Below, one piece after another: positions 1 through 7,995 of a DNA stretch of 64,000 nt (position 1 is the stretch's first letter; the number at the start of each line of letters is the position of its first letter). The position numbers and the translations under genes were made by a program. The stretch comes from Clostridium fessum (GTDB lineage Bacteria > Bacillota > Clostridia > Lachnospirales > Lachnospiraceae). The DNA is taken from assembly GCF_003024715.1 (NCBI RefSeq), contig NZ_PYLO01000001.1:806001-870000 (forward strand), given 5' to 3'. The notes beneath the pieces were generated by a model. The model was not told the origin of the DNA. It worked only from the letters and a program-made list of their open reading frames with translations, and ran no database searches.

Positions 1-80
1 GTACGATTACAAATATACGATTAAAACGCATATCACTCACCCTTTCTACTAATTTTTGCTATATTTGATAGTTTACTTTT

Positions 81-1097
81 TTACACTCTCACACAGTCGC
101 GGGTAATTTCAGCAAGGGAAGATACGCCGCACATAGCCATGGTATCTGCAAGCTCACTTCCAATCTTCTGGATATACGCTTCAACTCCTTCTCGGCCTCC
201 GCCATATACAGCTGTGACGAAAGGTCTGGCTATGATAACCGCATCTGCCCCCAGTGCCAATGCTTTAAATACATCAGTACCGGAACGGATTCCGCCATCC
301 ACGAAGATTTTCATGGAACCGTCCACTGCTTCTGCTATTTCTTCCAGAACTTCTGCAGTTGCCGGGCACTGATCCAGGACTCTTCCTCCATGGTTAGATA
401 CCACGATGGCTGCCGCACCGGCCTCTTTAGCCTTCAAAGCGCCTTTTACCGTCATAATACCCTTTACAATAAAAGGGACTCCTGCTGCCTTCACAATCTC
501 ACGAAGCTCCTCCACTGATTTACTTCCGGCCGGAGGATTGAAATTTTTCAAAAATGGAAGGCCTGCCGCATCGATATCCATGGCAGCCGCGAAAGCACCT
601 GCATCCTTGACAAGCGCCATCTTTTCACGAATCATCGCCACATTCCATGGCTTCACTGTAGGAATTCCCAGTCCCCCTGCCTTTTTGATGGCTTCCGTGG
701 CAGCCACCATCACATTGCTGTCCATTCCGTCTCCTGTAAAAGCAGCAATTCCAAACTCTGCGCAGGAAGAAACTAATATATCATTGTAAGAAACATCATT
801 CAGTGAATCGCCGTAATGCATATTCACGGCTCCCACCGGACCTGCAAAAAACGGATACTGAAAATTCTTTCCAAACAACGAAAGAGAGGTATCGATGGGA
901 CGTTTCTCCACCAGTGTATCCATCTGGACACGGATTTCCTTCCATTTGTCATAATTCCGAATCGCCGTATCTCCGATTCCTTTGGCTCCCGGACCCGGCA
1001 TCTGATTCTTGCAGGCTCTTCCGTTGCATTCCGGACAGGCCTTACAGTAATTTCCCATTTTTCCTCTTGCCAGTTCTAAACATTCTGCATAATTCAT
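81..1097 (-). CDS. FMN-dependent alpha-hydroxy-acid oxidizing protein
   Basis: Predicted cytoplasmic flavoenzyme of the L-lactate dehydrogenase / glycolate oxidase family, oxidising a 2-hydroxy acid to the 2-keto acid on FMN. The diagnostic SNHGGRVLD segment, holding the catalytic His and substrate-binding Arg, lies around residue 235. It is followed by the FMN-phosphate loop VDGGIRSGTDV and the GADAVIIARP strand. At 338 residues it is a little short for the family. A cysteine-rich N-terminus (YCKACPECNGRAC) precedes the barrel; I have seen this in clostridial members, and its role (metal or redox) is unknown. The substrate cannot be read from sequence. It is a single gene ending just inside the window edge. 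Confidence 0.88.
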   Translation of the reverse strand: MNYAECLELARGKMGNYCKACPECNGRACKNQMPGPGAKGIGDTAIRNYDKWKEIRVQMDTLVEKRPIDTSLSLFGKNFQYPFFAGPVGAVNMHYGDSLNDVSYNDILVSSCAEFGIAAFTGDGMDSNVMVAATEAIKKAGGLGIPTVKPWNVAMIREKMALVKDAGAFAAAMDIDAAGLPFLKNFNPPAGSKSVEELREIVKAAGVPFIVKGIMTVKGALKAKEAGAAAIVVSNHGGRVLDQCPATAEVLEEIAEAVDGSMKIFVDGGIRSGTDVFKALALGADAVIIARPFVTAVYGGGREGVEAYIQKIGSELADTMAMCGVSSLAEITRDCVRV

Positions 1098-1245
1098 TAA
1101 TCTGGTTACCTCCCTGTCACTTTCATGTGGTCTCGAAATCCTTTTGTACTTGATTCTGCGAGAAATTTTTTGACAGCTGCATCATTTCCGGTAAGCAGCT
1201 GTCCACCACTCAAAACAACCATTTCACATATGATATAATAAAAAC

Positions 1246-2607
1246 CTATCCCTTCTTCGGCCTCTTCTCAAATCCATGCACCCAATTTCCCCTTAAAAAC
1301 AAAAACAGAAAAATCACGGAGCTGATGCTCCAGGTCAGTGGGTATGCCCAGAATATGACCCGGATATCCGGAATCAGACGCACTGCCAGTGTGATGTAGC
1401 TGACCCGGAACAGACACCATACACAGAGCAGAACAATCATGGGCACGGCAGCATTGCCGGAACCCCGAAGTACAGCCGCGATACAGTGAGTAAATGCCAA
1501 TAAACAATAAAACAACGCAATGGTTCTGGCCTGCATCACCCCATATTGTATCACATCCGGATCACGGTTGAATGCTGCAATTAGCACCGGTGCCGCCGTA
1601 TATATGGTGATACCAATCAGTTCTGCAATGGAGATGGAGCAGAGGATACCGAACTTCGCACCTTTCTTTGCTCTGTCATACTGCTTTGCCCCAAGATTCT
1701 GTCCCACAAAGGTAGTTATCGCCATAGTAAAGCAGGTCACCGGCAGGAAGGCAAAACCTTCTACCTTAGAATAAGCTCCGCAGCCTGCCATGGTCATTTT
1801 ACCGAATGCATTGATGTTGGACTGTACAAACACGTTGGCTATGGCAATGACTGAGTTCTGGAAACCGGAAGGTACACCATTCTGAATAATCTGCCTCAGC
1901 ATATGTCTGTCAAAACGAATCCTCCTAAGCTCCAGCCGGTAATCTTCCTTCACCCGCATCAGATGCACCATACAGAGAATCGCACTGACAAACTGGGATA
2001 TAGCCGTTGCCAGGGCTGCCGATCCCACTCCCATGCCAAGTCCTGTGATAAAGAAGATATCCAACACCACATTCACACAGGAGGAAATAATCAGATAGAT
2101 CAGCGGATGGCGGCCGTCCCCCACCGACTGCAGGATTCCAACGAAAATATTGTACATGACTACACCCAGAGAACCTGCAAAATAGATTTGAAAATATACA
2201 ATCGATTCCGGAAGTACATCTGCCGGTGTTCCCATCAGTACCAGAATCTTCGGTGCCAGATACATTCCCGCAGCCGTCAGTGTGATTCCGGCCACCAGAC
2301 CGAAGGCTGTGGTTGTATGAATCGCTCTCTGGAGATAATCCTTGTTTTTCGCCCCATAATACCTGGCAATTACTACACCGGCTCCCATGGCAATACCGTT
2401 AATAAAACCTACCATCAGAAAAATCAGATTTCCCGACGAACTGACTGCCGCCAGCGCATTGCTGCCAAGATAATTACCTACAATCAGGGAATCCGCTGTA
2501 TTATACAGCTGCTGAAACAGATTCCCCAGAAACAATGGTATGGCAAATAAAATAATCTTCTTAGAGATACTTCCCTCTGTCATCCTCGTTTTGCTTTCAG
2601 CCCCCAT
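1246..2607 (-). CDS. MATE family multidrug/metabolite efflux transporter
   Basis: Integral membrane protein of about 453 residues with roughly twelve hydrophobic segments in the two-bundle MATE arrangement. These proteins export cationic drugs or metabolites using Na+ or H+ gradients. Family signatures visible are the opening IPLFLGNLFQQLYNTADS and the second-half VPSGFQNSVIAIANVFVQ. I chose the ATG at 2607 because GGGGG sits just upstream; an in-frame ATG 33 bases earlier lacks this. It stands alone between the oxidase and a gene scrap, so neighbours give no substrate hint. Confidence 0.88.
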   Translation of the reverse strand: MGAESKTRMTEGSISKKIILFAIPLFLGNLFQQLYNTADSLIVGNYLGSNALAAVSSSGNLIFLMVGFINGIAMGAGVVIARYYGAKNKDYLQRAIHTTTAFGLVAGITLTAAGMYLAPKILVLMGTPADVLPESIVYFQIYFAGSLGVVMYNIFVGILQSVGDGRHPLIYLIISSCVNVVLDIFFITGLGMGVGSAALATAISQFVSAILCMVHLMRVKEDYRLELRRIRFDRHMLRQIIQNGVPSGFQNSVIAIANVFVQSNINAFGKMTMAGCGAYSKVEGFAFLPVTCFTMAITTFVGQNLGAKQYDRAKKGAKFGILCSISIAELIGITIYTAAPVLIAAFNRDPDVIQYGVMQARTIALFYCLLAFTHCIAAVLRGSGNAAVPMIVLLCVWCLFRVSYITLAVRLIPDIRVIFWAYPLTWSISSVIFLFLFLRGNWVHGFEKRPKKG

Positions 2608-2714
2608 AAAACCCCCAAAATGAATCATATTTATGCACACAGTCGATGACTATTCATCGCCCCCTCTGCACGCATATGTTCTCGATCTCATTATAGCCGA
2701 CTGCCAGCAAATTC

Positions 2715-2894
2715 TCAATACTTCTTGCGCTGAGGGTGTAGCCCATTGGCTGTGATTAACAGTGCTAATCGGAACACATCGTTTTTATGTTTCTTTATAT
2801 TTTTGCTGTCAACCTGATCTCCATTTAACTTGCGTTCTTTTAAATCCAGCCACGCTTTCGCCTTAAATGGTATCAGGCAAATATTTGATGAAGA
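2715..2894 (-). pseudogene. Relic of an AbiEii-like nucleotidyltransferase C-terminus
   Basis: The reading frame here contains IPFKAKAWLDLKERKLNGD followed by VDSKNIKKHKNDVFRL, a pattern I associate with the C-terminal part of AbiEii-type (type IV toxin-antitoxin) nucleotidyltransferases. The catalytic N-terminal domain is absent and the frame runs upstream into the VanZ gene, so this is a gene remnant. The assignment rests on memory of the family pattern and is tentative. Confidence 0.45.
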
Positions 2895-2970
2895 ACACTG
2901 CTGTTGTTCTCGTATTGCCTTCCCCAAAGATATGAATTTGCCATAACCTTGAAACAAATACCGCAGCCCT

Positions 2971-3498
2971 CTATGAATGATGCAAACGGCGATGCACCGC
3001 ATCGATTATCCGCATCCCCCCATATCCCAGACAACCGCCCAATGTATTCATAACTACATCGTCCAGCTGGCAATATCCTCTTTCTGTCACAAGCTGCATC
3101 CCCTCGATCATCATCGACAACAGCATACTGATCAAAAGCATTTTCCACCATTTGGCACACCGCCTTTCTGCCAACGGCAACAAAACTCCAAGCGGAAGAA
3201 ACATAATCACATTCTCAACCATATATGCCCTGGACTGCCAGGTTCTGCCCCATGTCTCAAACAGCTGCCAGTCAATCCCCGTTCTGGAACCCGACTCCCG
3301 CGAAAAAAACGCCTGAATCCACACAACCGTTTCATATACACCCAATAAAAAATAATAATACACCTGCGGTCGCTTCCATGCCTTCTCCCCGGCAACCAGC
3401 CGCAATAACAAAAGCATCATAATCGCCGCTCCGACTCCCATGGGAAGGTACGAAACCGGTTCTTTTATATCATCTAACAATATTTTCCAAAATTCCAA
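2971..3498 (-). CDS. VanZ-like membrane protein
   Basis: Small polytopic membrane protein (175 residues) with four to five hydrophobic segments. It shows the VanZ-family core ENVIMFLPLGVLLPL in the middle and GMQLVTERGYCQLDDVVMNT toward the C-terminus, where the family has a conserved acidic D-D-x-x-x-N-T-x-G motif. VanZ proteins are linked to low-level teicoplanin resistance in the vanA cluster; most homologues have no assigned function. No other vancomycin resistance genes are present here, so a resistance role should not be assumed. A second, more distant VanZ-like gene lies at 8729-9340. Confidence 0.8.
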   Translation of the reverse strand: MEFWKILLDDIKEPVSYLPMGVGAAIMMLLLLRLVAGEKAWKRPQVYYYFLLGVYETVVWIQAFFSRESGSRTGIDWQLFETWGRTWQSRAYMVENVIMFLPLGVLLPLAERRCAKWWKMLLISMLLSMMIEGMQLVTERGYCQLDDVVMNTLGGCLGYGGMRIIDAVHRRLHHS

Positions 3499-3669
3499 TG
3501 AGGTTCTCCAATTATTGTTTTTGTTTTATCATGATACCCATAAATCACTAACTCACAAGCATGCAACAGCCCCTCTTTCCGTCTTCACAATATTTTTCAT
3601 CTCCACCACTTGTACCCCTTATACCCAACTGCCTTCTTCAATTATACCGTTTTCTCCTGCTTATAGGCA

Positions 3670-3734
3670 ACCAGTTCTGTATTGGAAGGGTCCAGTTTCA
3701 GGAGTTTGTTGACATCCTTCAGTCCGGACTGCGT
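3670..3734 (-). pseudogene. 65-bp relic of a phage tape-measure gene
   Basis: This stretch matches 39164-39228, inside the tape-measure gene, at 64 of 65 positions. The minus strand still reads GLKDVNKLLKLDPSNTEL as in the intact gene. It stops abruptly at 3734, where the sequence switches to one resembling 40252 onward. It is therefore a deletion product of a prophage arranged like the one at 39-41 kb. To the left, at 3669, phage similarity ends. Confidence 0.85.
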
Positions 3735-3741
3735 GACCGCT

Positions 3742-3984
3742 ATGGAGATGTCAAACTATAACTTCACAGATACGCAGAAAGAAAGCTGTGCTGTCAGTCT
3801 CATGCGCGATACGGTCAAAGAACTCGCTTTGCGTGATACTATTTCCTGTGAAGATGCACTGTTACGCTTCACAAATTCAAAGGTATATGAAACACTTTTC
3901 GACTATGATACCGGAATTTGGAGAGAAAGCCCCGACTATCTTCTGAATCTCTATGACTATTGCAATTCTAAAAAGACTGCCTAA
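3742..3984 (+). pseudogene. Decayed copy of the DUF3990-cassette downstream gene
   Basis: An 80-residue frame that is a clear paralogue of the protein at 40259-40519, with matching blocks such as SCEDALLRFTNSKVYE and SPDYLLNLYDYCNSKKTA. The reading frame is intact, but the deletion that fused it to the tape-measure relic removed the AAGGAG ribosome binding site present before the right-hand copy, along with the upstream DUF3791 and DUF3990 genes and their promoter. It is therefore probably not expressed. The plus-strand reading frame continues upstream into the antisense of the tape-measure relic, which is not meaningful coding. Confidence 0.7.
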
Positions 3985-4101
3985 GTTTTCTTTCTGCTTG
4001 ACTAGCACTACTACATCGGCTATACTTTCAACAGTGATCAGGTTTCGGTAACCTTGCGAGATCCGAGGCCGGGAAGATGACCTCCGGGCCACCTTCTTTC
4101 T

Positions 4102-4195
4102 CCCCCAGTTGTGTACGACTGGGGGATTTCTATGCCTTACCACCAGACGATTGTGCTTATTTCGTTCGTAATATAAGCACGGTTGTCTGGTTTTT
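4102..4195 (+). terminator. Paired terminators ending the decayed DUF3990 cassette
   Basis: Two hairpins follow each other: CCCCCAGT...ACTGGGGG at 4102-4125, then a long stem from CCAGAC at 4143 to GTCTGG at 4190 with a T run after it. The second is nearly identical to the hairpin at 40941-40986, which marks the end of the intact cassette. The rest of the 3985-4330 gap holds no gene I can support. Confidence 0.7.
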
Positions 4196-4330
4196 GCTTT
4201 AGAACATAACGATAAAAAGGCAGTAAGGGCTCTTTCCACACTTAGTTGATTTCACAGCGAAATTGTTCATGAAGCAGTACTTTTGCCTTCAATAATTCAA
4301 AACTATTTCTGCCATACATAATACGTTTTA

Positions 4331-5105
4331 TTACTTTGAGTTGCGGTCTTTTAGACGGCCCATCTTCTCCTTTACCTTGTCCGGCACATCAATCAGTCCG
4401 AACCGATAGAACATTCCGTATATGTAGGTCATTCCCCGGATATCACCCAGAGCTTTCGGGCGGTCTACTACCTCCCCTTTAATATTCTTCAGCGCCAAAA
4501 CTATAGAACTCCACGCCAGACTTTTACTCTTCTCCCGGCGGTCGATCCACAGCTCTTTTGTGTACTCGCCATTCCTACCTTTTTTAATTTCGTAAGAGAA
4601 TGGTAATCCAGAGTAGGTTTTGAATTTCACACCAGCATAGGCCAGAACCGCTCCCCAGAAGCTCTCTTCTGTTGGCTCATCCCTCCACCGCTTCATTGCT
4701 CTGTATCTCCGCTGCCGCTCTGCTCCGACACTAATCTTCTCTTTGGATGCAGTACTTGGGTAGTACACGCCCTTTTTATAAGGCAGATACGAAGTAACAG
4801 AGGCTTTTGAAAGTTTCAGGGTGTTTGCAGTTGAGAGTATGGAGGTTTTGTAGTCTTGTGTTTCACGGTATTCTTCAAAGGTAGCTTGCACCTTCTCCGC
4901 CACTTCTGATTCATACACACCTGCCGTGATGAGGAGCTTTCTTACTTTGATAGGGTTAATTCAGCGCATCTGCGATGGATTGGAGGGAGCATTCCTCCCC
5001 ATAAAGTGCCACAGCAGCATCCATCTGCTCTTTCAGATTCTTCCCGGCATCATACTCCGGCTTCAGCTTCTTCCGGCCACCACCGGGCTTTCTGGTTTTC
5101 TTCAT
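4331..5105 (-). pseudogene. Frameshifted copy of the HTH protein at 6123-6908
   Basis: The first 49 codons (5105 down to a TAA at 4956-4958) and the frame from about 4918 to 4331 together cover the whole of the 261-residue protein encoded at 6123-6908, with very high similarity. The frame breaks where the good copy reads AACCTAAATCCTATC and this copy reads AATTAACCCTATC. An internal restart at 4918 could yield a 195-residue C-terminal piece lacking the first helix-turn-helix. I judge the gene inactivated. Confidence 0.8.
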
Positions 5106-5106
5106 T

Positions 5107-5349
5107 TTACTCATGCAACTCCAGAGGCAGTCCATCCGGGTCGTGGAAGAAAGTCATCTTCTTGCCGGTGTAATCATCCACGCGGATTGGCTCGCATTCA
5201 ATGCCTACCTCCGCCATTTCATTCACCGTCTGCTCCACGCTATCAACGCAGAACGCAAGATGGCGTAGACCACAGGCCTCTGGACGGTTTACACGCTTCG
5301 GAGGATTTTCCTCAGAGAAAATCTCCAGCTCCGTGTATGCGATAAGCAA
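5107..5349 (-). pseudogene. Truncated VOC (glyoxalase-like) gene
   Basis: Encodes about the last 75 residues of the VOC protein seen complete at 6911-7294, including RPEACGLRHLAFCVDSVEQT and the terminal FHDPDGLPLELHE. The first half, carrying the first beta-alpha-beta-beta-beta unit and its metal ligand, is missing. Unrelated sequence with a plus-strand zinc-ribbon gene begins at about 5350. It sits directly before the frameshifted HTH copy, reproducing the order of the intact pair. Confidence 0.8.
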
Positions 5350-5448
5350 AGAACTGCGAATTTACACAGGTTTTATAAATAATACCGGCAAAGAGCTGCC
5401 GACCATTATTGCATTTGAAGATATATTAGAGATTGGGGTGAATATGAC

Positions 5449-5619
5449 TTGAATTACTATTTTTGCGATGCCTGCCGTTACTGCTTCTCTGCTGAGAAGC
5501 TGCCAGATCGATGCCCCGACTGCGGAGCACAAATATATAAAGAGAAGCCAGCGGTGCGCTTGGCGAATAAAAATGAAATAGAGGAATTGCTCAGAATACG
5601 GGCAGAAGATAATAACTGA
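5449..5619 (+). CDS. Small zinc-ribbon protein (TTG start)
   Basis: A 56-codon frame beginning TTG, with GGGGTG eight bases upstream. The product has FCDACRYCFSAEKLPDRCPD followed by CG, giving two CxxC-type pairs (C-x2-C ... C-x2-C) that should bind one zinc ion, then a charged tail. I recall similar 55-60 residue clostridial proteins with the same YYFC...RCPDCG layout; no function is known. The start overlaps the end of another short plus-strand frame (ATGACTTGA), which suggests this is the tail of a lost operon. It is followed at once by a terminator. Confidence 0.6.
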   Translation: MNYYFCDACRYCFSAEKLPDRCPDCGAQIYKEKPAVRLANKNEIEELLRIRAEDNN

Positions 5620-5624
5620 CCAGC

Positions 5625-5660
5625 GCCCCACTGTGTATCACACACAGCGAGGGCTTTTTT
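5625..5660 (+). terminator. Rho-independent terminator after zinc-ribbon gene
   Basis: GCCCC...CTGTGT pairs with ACACAG...GGGC and a run of six T follows, six bases after the zinc-ribbon stop codon. Confidence 0.7.
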
Positions 5661-5687
5661 GAACTCCAGTAGTTCATTTTATTTCCG

Positions 5688-6026
5688 TCATAAACTATAT
5701 ACTTCCATCATGAGTCGTATCCCGACTTTCAGACCTTCCTCAAAAGCAGTCTTCTCCCATGCACAGCACACCGCTCCCTGCCGGTCCATGATCTTCTCCC
5801 AAAGCGGAATCTTATCTCCGACGTAGTCATCTACGAGCCTATCCATTCCATCCAGCCCTCTCAGCCACTCTTCCAGTTCCTTTTCCTTGGCCTTTGCTGC
5901 TTTTCCGGCAACTGTGTTTTTCTCTACTGGGTTTTTCTCTGTGTAATGCTCGTAGATCAGATCCAGCAGATTCTCCACCGGTGGGTAATACTCCGGCTCT
6001 GTTTTCTTCAAATACTCCTCCAGCAT
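5688..6026 (-). CDS. DUF6809-like small protein
   Basis: A 112-residue mainly helical protein ending GLKVGIRLMMEVYSL. The pattern of a short N-terminal helix (MLEEYLKKTEPEYYPPVENL), a charged middle and a C-terminal F-x-x-G-x-x-x-G-x-R-L-M-x-E helix fits the uncharacterised DUF6809 family found in clostridial phages and mobile elements. It has its own promoter at 6093-6121, of the same type as the prophage early genes. A remnant of the same 3' end (TATATAGTTTAT) is seen near 7320-7340 upstream of the VOC gene, so DUF6809 was part of the duplicated unit. Confidence 0.6.
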   Translation of the reverse strand: MLEEYLKKTEPEYYPPVENLLDLIYEHYTEKNPVEKNTVAGKAAKAKEKELEEWLRGLDGMDRLVDDYVGDKIPLWEKIMDRQGAVCCAWEKTAFEEGLKVGIRLMMEVYSL

Positions 6027-6092
6027 TTCCTTCAGTTTTTCTATAATGCTACCGTCCTTCCCAACTGAGATTCACCTCCTCAGTTACGGCAC

Positions 6093-6121
6093 ATATTACC
6101 GTAGACTTTTGCACATAGCAA
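6093..6121 (-). promoter_or_regulatory. Promoter TTGCTA-N17-TAATAT
   Basis: Minus-strand -35 TTGCTA (6116-6121) and -10 TAATAT (6093-6098), preceded by TACGG. It belongs to the repeated promoter family of the prophage accessory block and drives the DUF6809 gene. Confidence 0.65.
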
Positions 6122-6122
6122 C

Positions 6123-6908
6123 CTATTTTTTGCGGTCTTTCGTACACCCCATCTTTTCCTTTACTTCATCTGGCACATCGATCAACCCGAACCGATAGAA
6201 CATCCCGTAGATGTAAGTCACGCCCCGGATATCCCCCAGAGCTTTGGGTCTCTCTACTACTTCACCTTTTATATTTCCCAGTGCCAAAACTATAGAACTC
6301 CATGCCAGACTTTTACTCTTCTCCCGGCGGTCGATCCACAGTTCTCTTGTGTACTCACCGTTCCTGCCTTTTTTAATTTCGTAAGAGAATGGCAACCCAG
6401 AGTAAGTTTTGAATTTCACTCCGGCATAGGCCAGAACCACACCCCATAAGTTCTCTTCTGTCGGATCAGCCCTCCACCGCTTCATCGCTCTGTATCTCCG
6501 TTGCCGCTCTGCTCCAACACTGATTTTCTCCTTTTCTGTACTTGGAAAGTACACGCCTTTCTGATAAGGTAGGTACGAAGTAACGGAGGCTTTGGAAAGG
6601 TTAAGCGCCTTTGCGGTTGAGAGTATGGAGGTTTTGTAGTCTTGTGTTTCTCTGTACTCCTCAAATGTATCCTGCACCTTCTCGGCCACTTCCGATTCAT
6701 ACACACCGTCTGTGATGAGGAGCTTCCGGACTTTGATAGGATTTAGGTTCAGAGCATCGCCGATGGTCTGCAAGGACATCTCAGAATCATAAAGTGCCAC
6801 AGCAGCATCCATCTGCTCTTTCAGATTCTTCCCGGCATCGTACTCCGGCTTCAGCTTCTTCCGGCCTCCGCCGGGCTTCCGGGGTTTATATGCTCTTTTC
6901 TCTCCCAT
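6123..6908 (-). CDS. Double helix-turn-helix protein of mobile-element type
   Basis: A 261-residue basic protein. The N-terminus (KPRKPGGGRKKLKPEYD) is strongly basic. Two helix-turn-helix-like segments follow, around residues 43-65 (MSLQTIGDALNLNPIKVRKL) and 100-125 (AKALNLSKASVTSYLPYQKG). The C-terminal half (KRWRADPTEENLWGVVLAYA onward) is a compact unknown domain. I do not know a named function; DNA binding is likely. It lies 2 bases from the VOC gene and forms a pair with it, and the same pair is present in decayed form at 4331-5349. Confidence 0.6.
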   Translation of the reverse strand: MGEKRAYKPRKPGGGRKKLKPEYDAGKNLKEQMDAAVALYDSEMSLQTIGDALNLNPIKVRKLLITDGVYESEVAEKVQDTFEEYRETQDYKTSILSTAKALNLSKASVTSYLPYQKGVYFPSTEKEKISVGAERQRRYRAMKRWRADPTEENLWGVVLAYAGVKFKTYSGLPFSYEIKKGRNGEYTRELWIDRREKSKSLAWSSIVLALGNIKGEVVERPKALGDIRGVTYIYGMFYRFGLIDVPDEVKEKMGCTKDRKK

Positions 6909-6910
6909 AA

Positions 6911-7294
6911 TTATTCGTGCAACTCCAGCGGCAGTCCGTCCGGGTCATGAAAGAAAGTCATTTTCTTGCCGGTATAATCATCAACTCGAATCGGCTCACA
7001 TTCAATGCCAACTTCTACCAGTTCTCTGACCGTCTGCTCCACGCTATCCACGCAGAACGCAAGATGACGTAGCCCACAGGCTTCCGGGCGGTTCACACGC
7101 TTCGGAGGATTTTCCTCAGCGAAAATCTCCAGCTCTGTGTGTTCATTCACTCGCAGATCCAGCTTCCAGTCCTTACGCTCTGGACGATAGTTTTCTCTGA
7201 TGACTGAGAATCCCAGTTTGTTTACATAGAAATCCTTTGCGGCTTCATAATCGGATACGATGATTGCAATGTGATGTATTTTTGATAAGTTCAT
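6911..7294 (-). CDS. VOC family protein (glyoxalase I-like)
   Basis: A complete 127-residue vicinal-oxygen-chelate protein made of two beta-alpha-beta-beta-beta units. The first has the metal ligand His in IHHIAIIVSDYEAAKDFY, the second starts at LRHLAFCVDSV, and the last ligand is Glu in GLPLELHE. This layout matches the GloA2 / lactoylglutathione-lyase-like subgroup common in Firmicutes. Firmicutes usually lack glutathione, so the substrate is uncertain. It is cotranscribed with the HTH gene downstream. A truncated duplicate is at 5107-5349. Confidence 0.85.
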   Translation of the reverse strand: MNLSKIHHIAIIVSDYEAAKDFYVNKLGFSVIRENYRPERKDWKLDLRVNEHTELEIFAEENPPKRVNRPEACGLRHLAFCVDSVEQTVRELVEVGIECEPIRVDDYTGKKMTFFHDPDGLPLELHE

Positions 7295-7416
7295 TTTGTG
7301 TCACGCTCCTTTTTATTTTCGTTATAAACTATATAGCCACCTTCAAAATATACCGTGTGAACTTCTCGCTGGAGTTCAGTTTGTCCACACGGCATTTATT
7401 TTTTTTTGGTTCTTGT

Positions 7417-7737
7417 TTATTTCAGCTTTTCGAGGATCTCGTCCGCACTCATGCCGCTTGCCAGCAGCTTCTTCAGTACACTCTCGGCTTCAGCCTTCTT
7501 TGCTTCTTCAGCTGCTTTCTGATCTGCTTTGGCTTTCTTGGCTTCGAGCTTGACCACTTCTTTCTCGGCGGACTTCAGTTCGGATTTCTTAGCTTTCAGG
7601 TCGGCCTTCTTTTCTTCGATATCCTTCTGGATTTCCTCTACCTCTGCGGTAAGAGTTTGGATGACAGACTGCTTCTCTGCAATCTGGGACGCGATATCAG
7701 ATTTGGTGTGGTTCTTGCTTCCTTTGGTTCTGGGCAT
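7417..7737 (-). CDS. Small coiled-coil protein
   Basis: A 106-residue protein starting MPRTKGSKNHTKSDIASQIA, then about 60 residues of nearly continuous charged heptads (EIQKDIEEKKADLKAKKSEL and similar), ending in a short helix SGMSADEILEKLK. It should form an extended coiled coil and is probably cytoplasmic. I do not recognise a function. A hairpin CCGTGTG...CACACGG at about 7360-7396 follows the gene on the minus strand. Confidence 0.55.
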   Translation of the reverse strand: MPRTKGSKNHTKSDIASQIAEKQSVIQTLTAEVEEIQKDIEEKKADLKAKKSELKSAEKEVVKLEAKKAKADQKAAEEAKKAEAESVLKKLLASGMSADEILEKLK

Positions 7738-7785
7738 AATATGTAGACCTCATTTCTATGTTCATATTGTATTGTTTAGCCGTAC

Positions 7786-7977
7786 TTATTTCTTATCCTT
7801 ACAGTCCTCTTCATCCTGAGAGAATTGGAGATATTTTGTGCCTCGTATAGCGTCTGCATAATATCCACCGTCATTTTTTGTGCTTAGCTCCGCTGTACCT
7901 CGTACCATACTTTCATCCATCGGTCCACTTTTTCTGCTCGCTTCAAGTGCTTTTCTAATATCTTCTTTATCTGACAT
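7786..7977 (-). CDS. Hypothetical 63-residue protein
   Basis: Short hydrophilic protein (MSDKEDIRKALEASRKSGPM ... SQDEEDCKDKK) preceded by GAAGGAAAAACA. No motif is recognised. It starts 18 bases after the membrane-protein gene on the same strand, so the two are probably cotranscribed and may be partners. Confidence 0.5.
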   Translation of the reverse strand: MSDKEDIRKALEASRKSGPMDESMVRGTAELSTKNDGGYYADAIRGTKYLQFSQDEEDCKDKK

Positions 7978-7995
7978 TGTTTTTCCTTCTTTCTT

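Noticed and set aside
803-1153. Plus-strand frames opposite the oxidase and MATE genes
   Set aside because: Antisense shadows of well-supported genes, rich in Cys/His/Pro without any recognised domain.
2971-3498. Glycopeptide resistance locus suggested by VanZ
   Set aside because: No van ligase, dehydrogenase or dipeptidase genes; VanZ-like proteins are widespread without resistance.
3877-4239. Minus-strand 120-codon frame across the decayed cassette
   Set aside because: It spans a terminator hairpin and is antisense to a recognised gene; composition is not protein-like.
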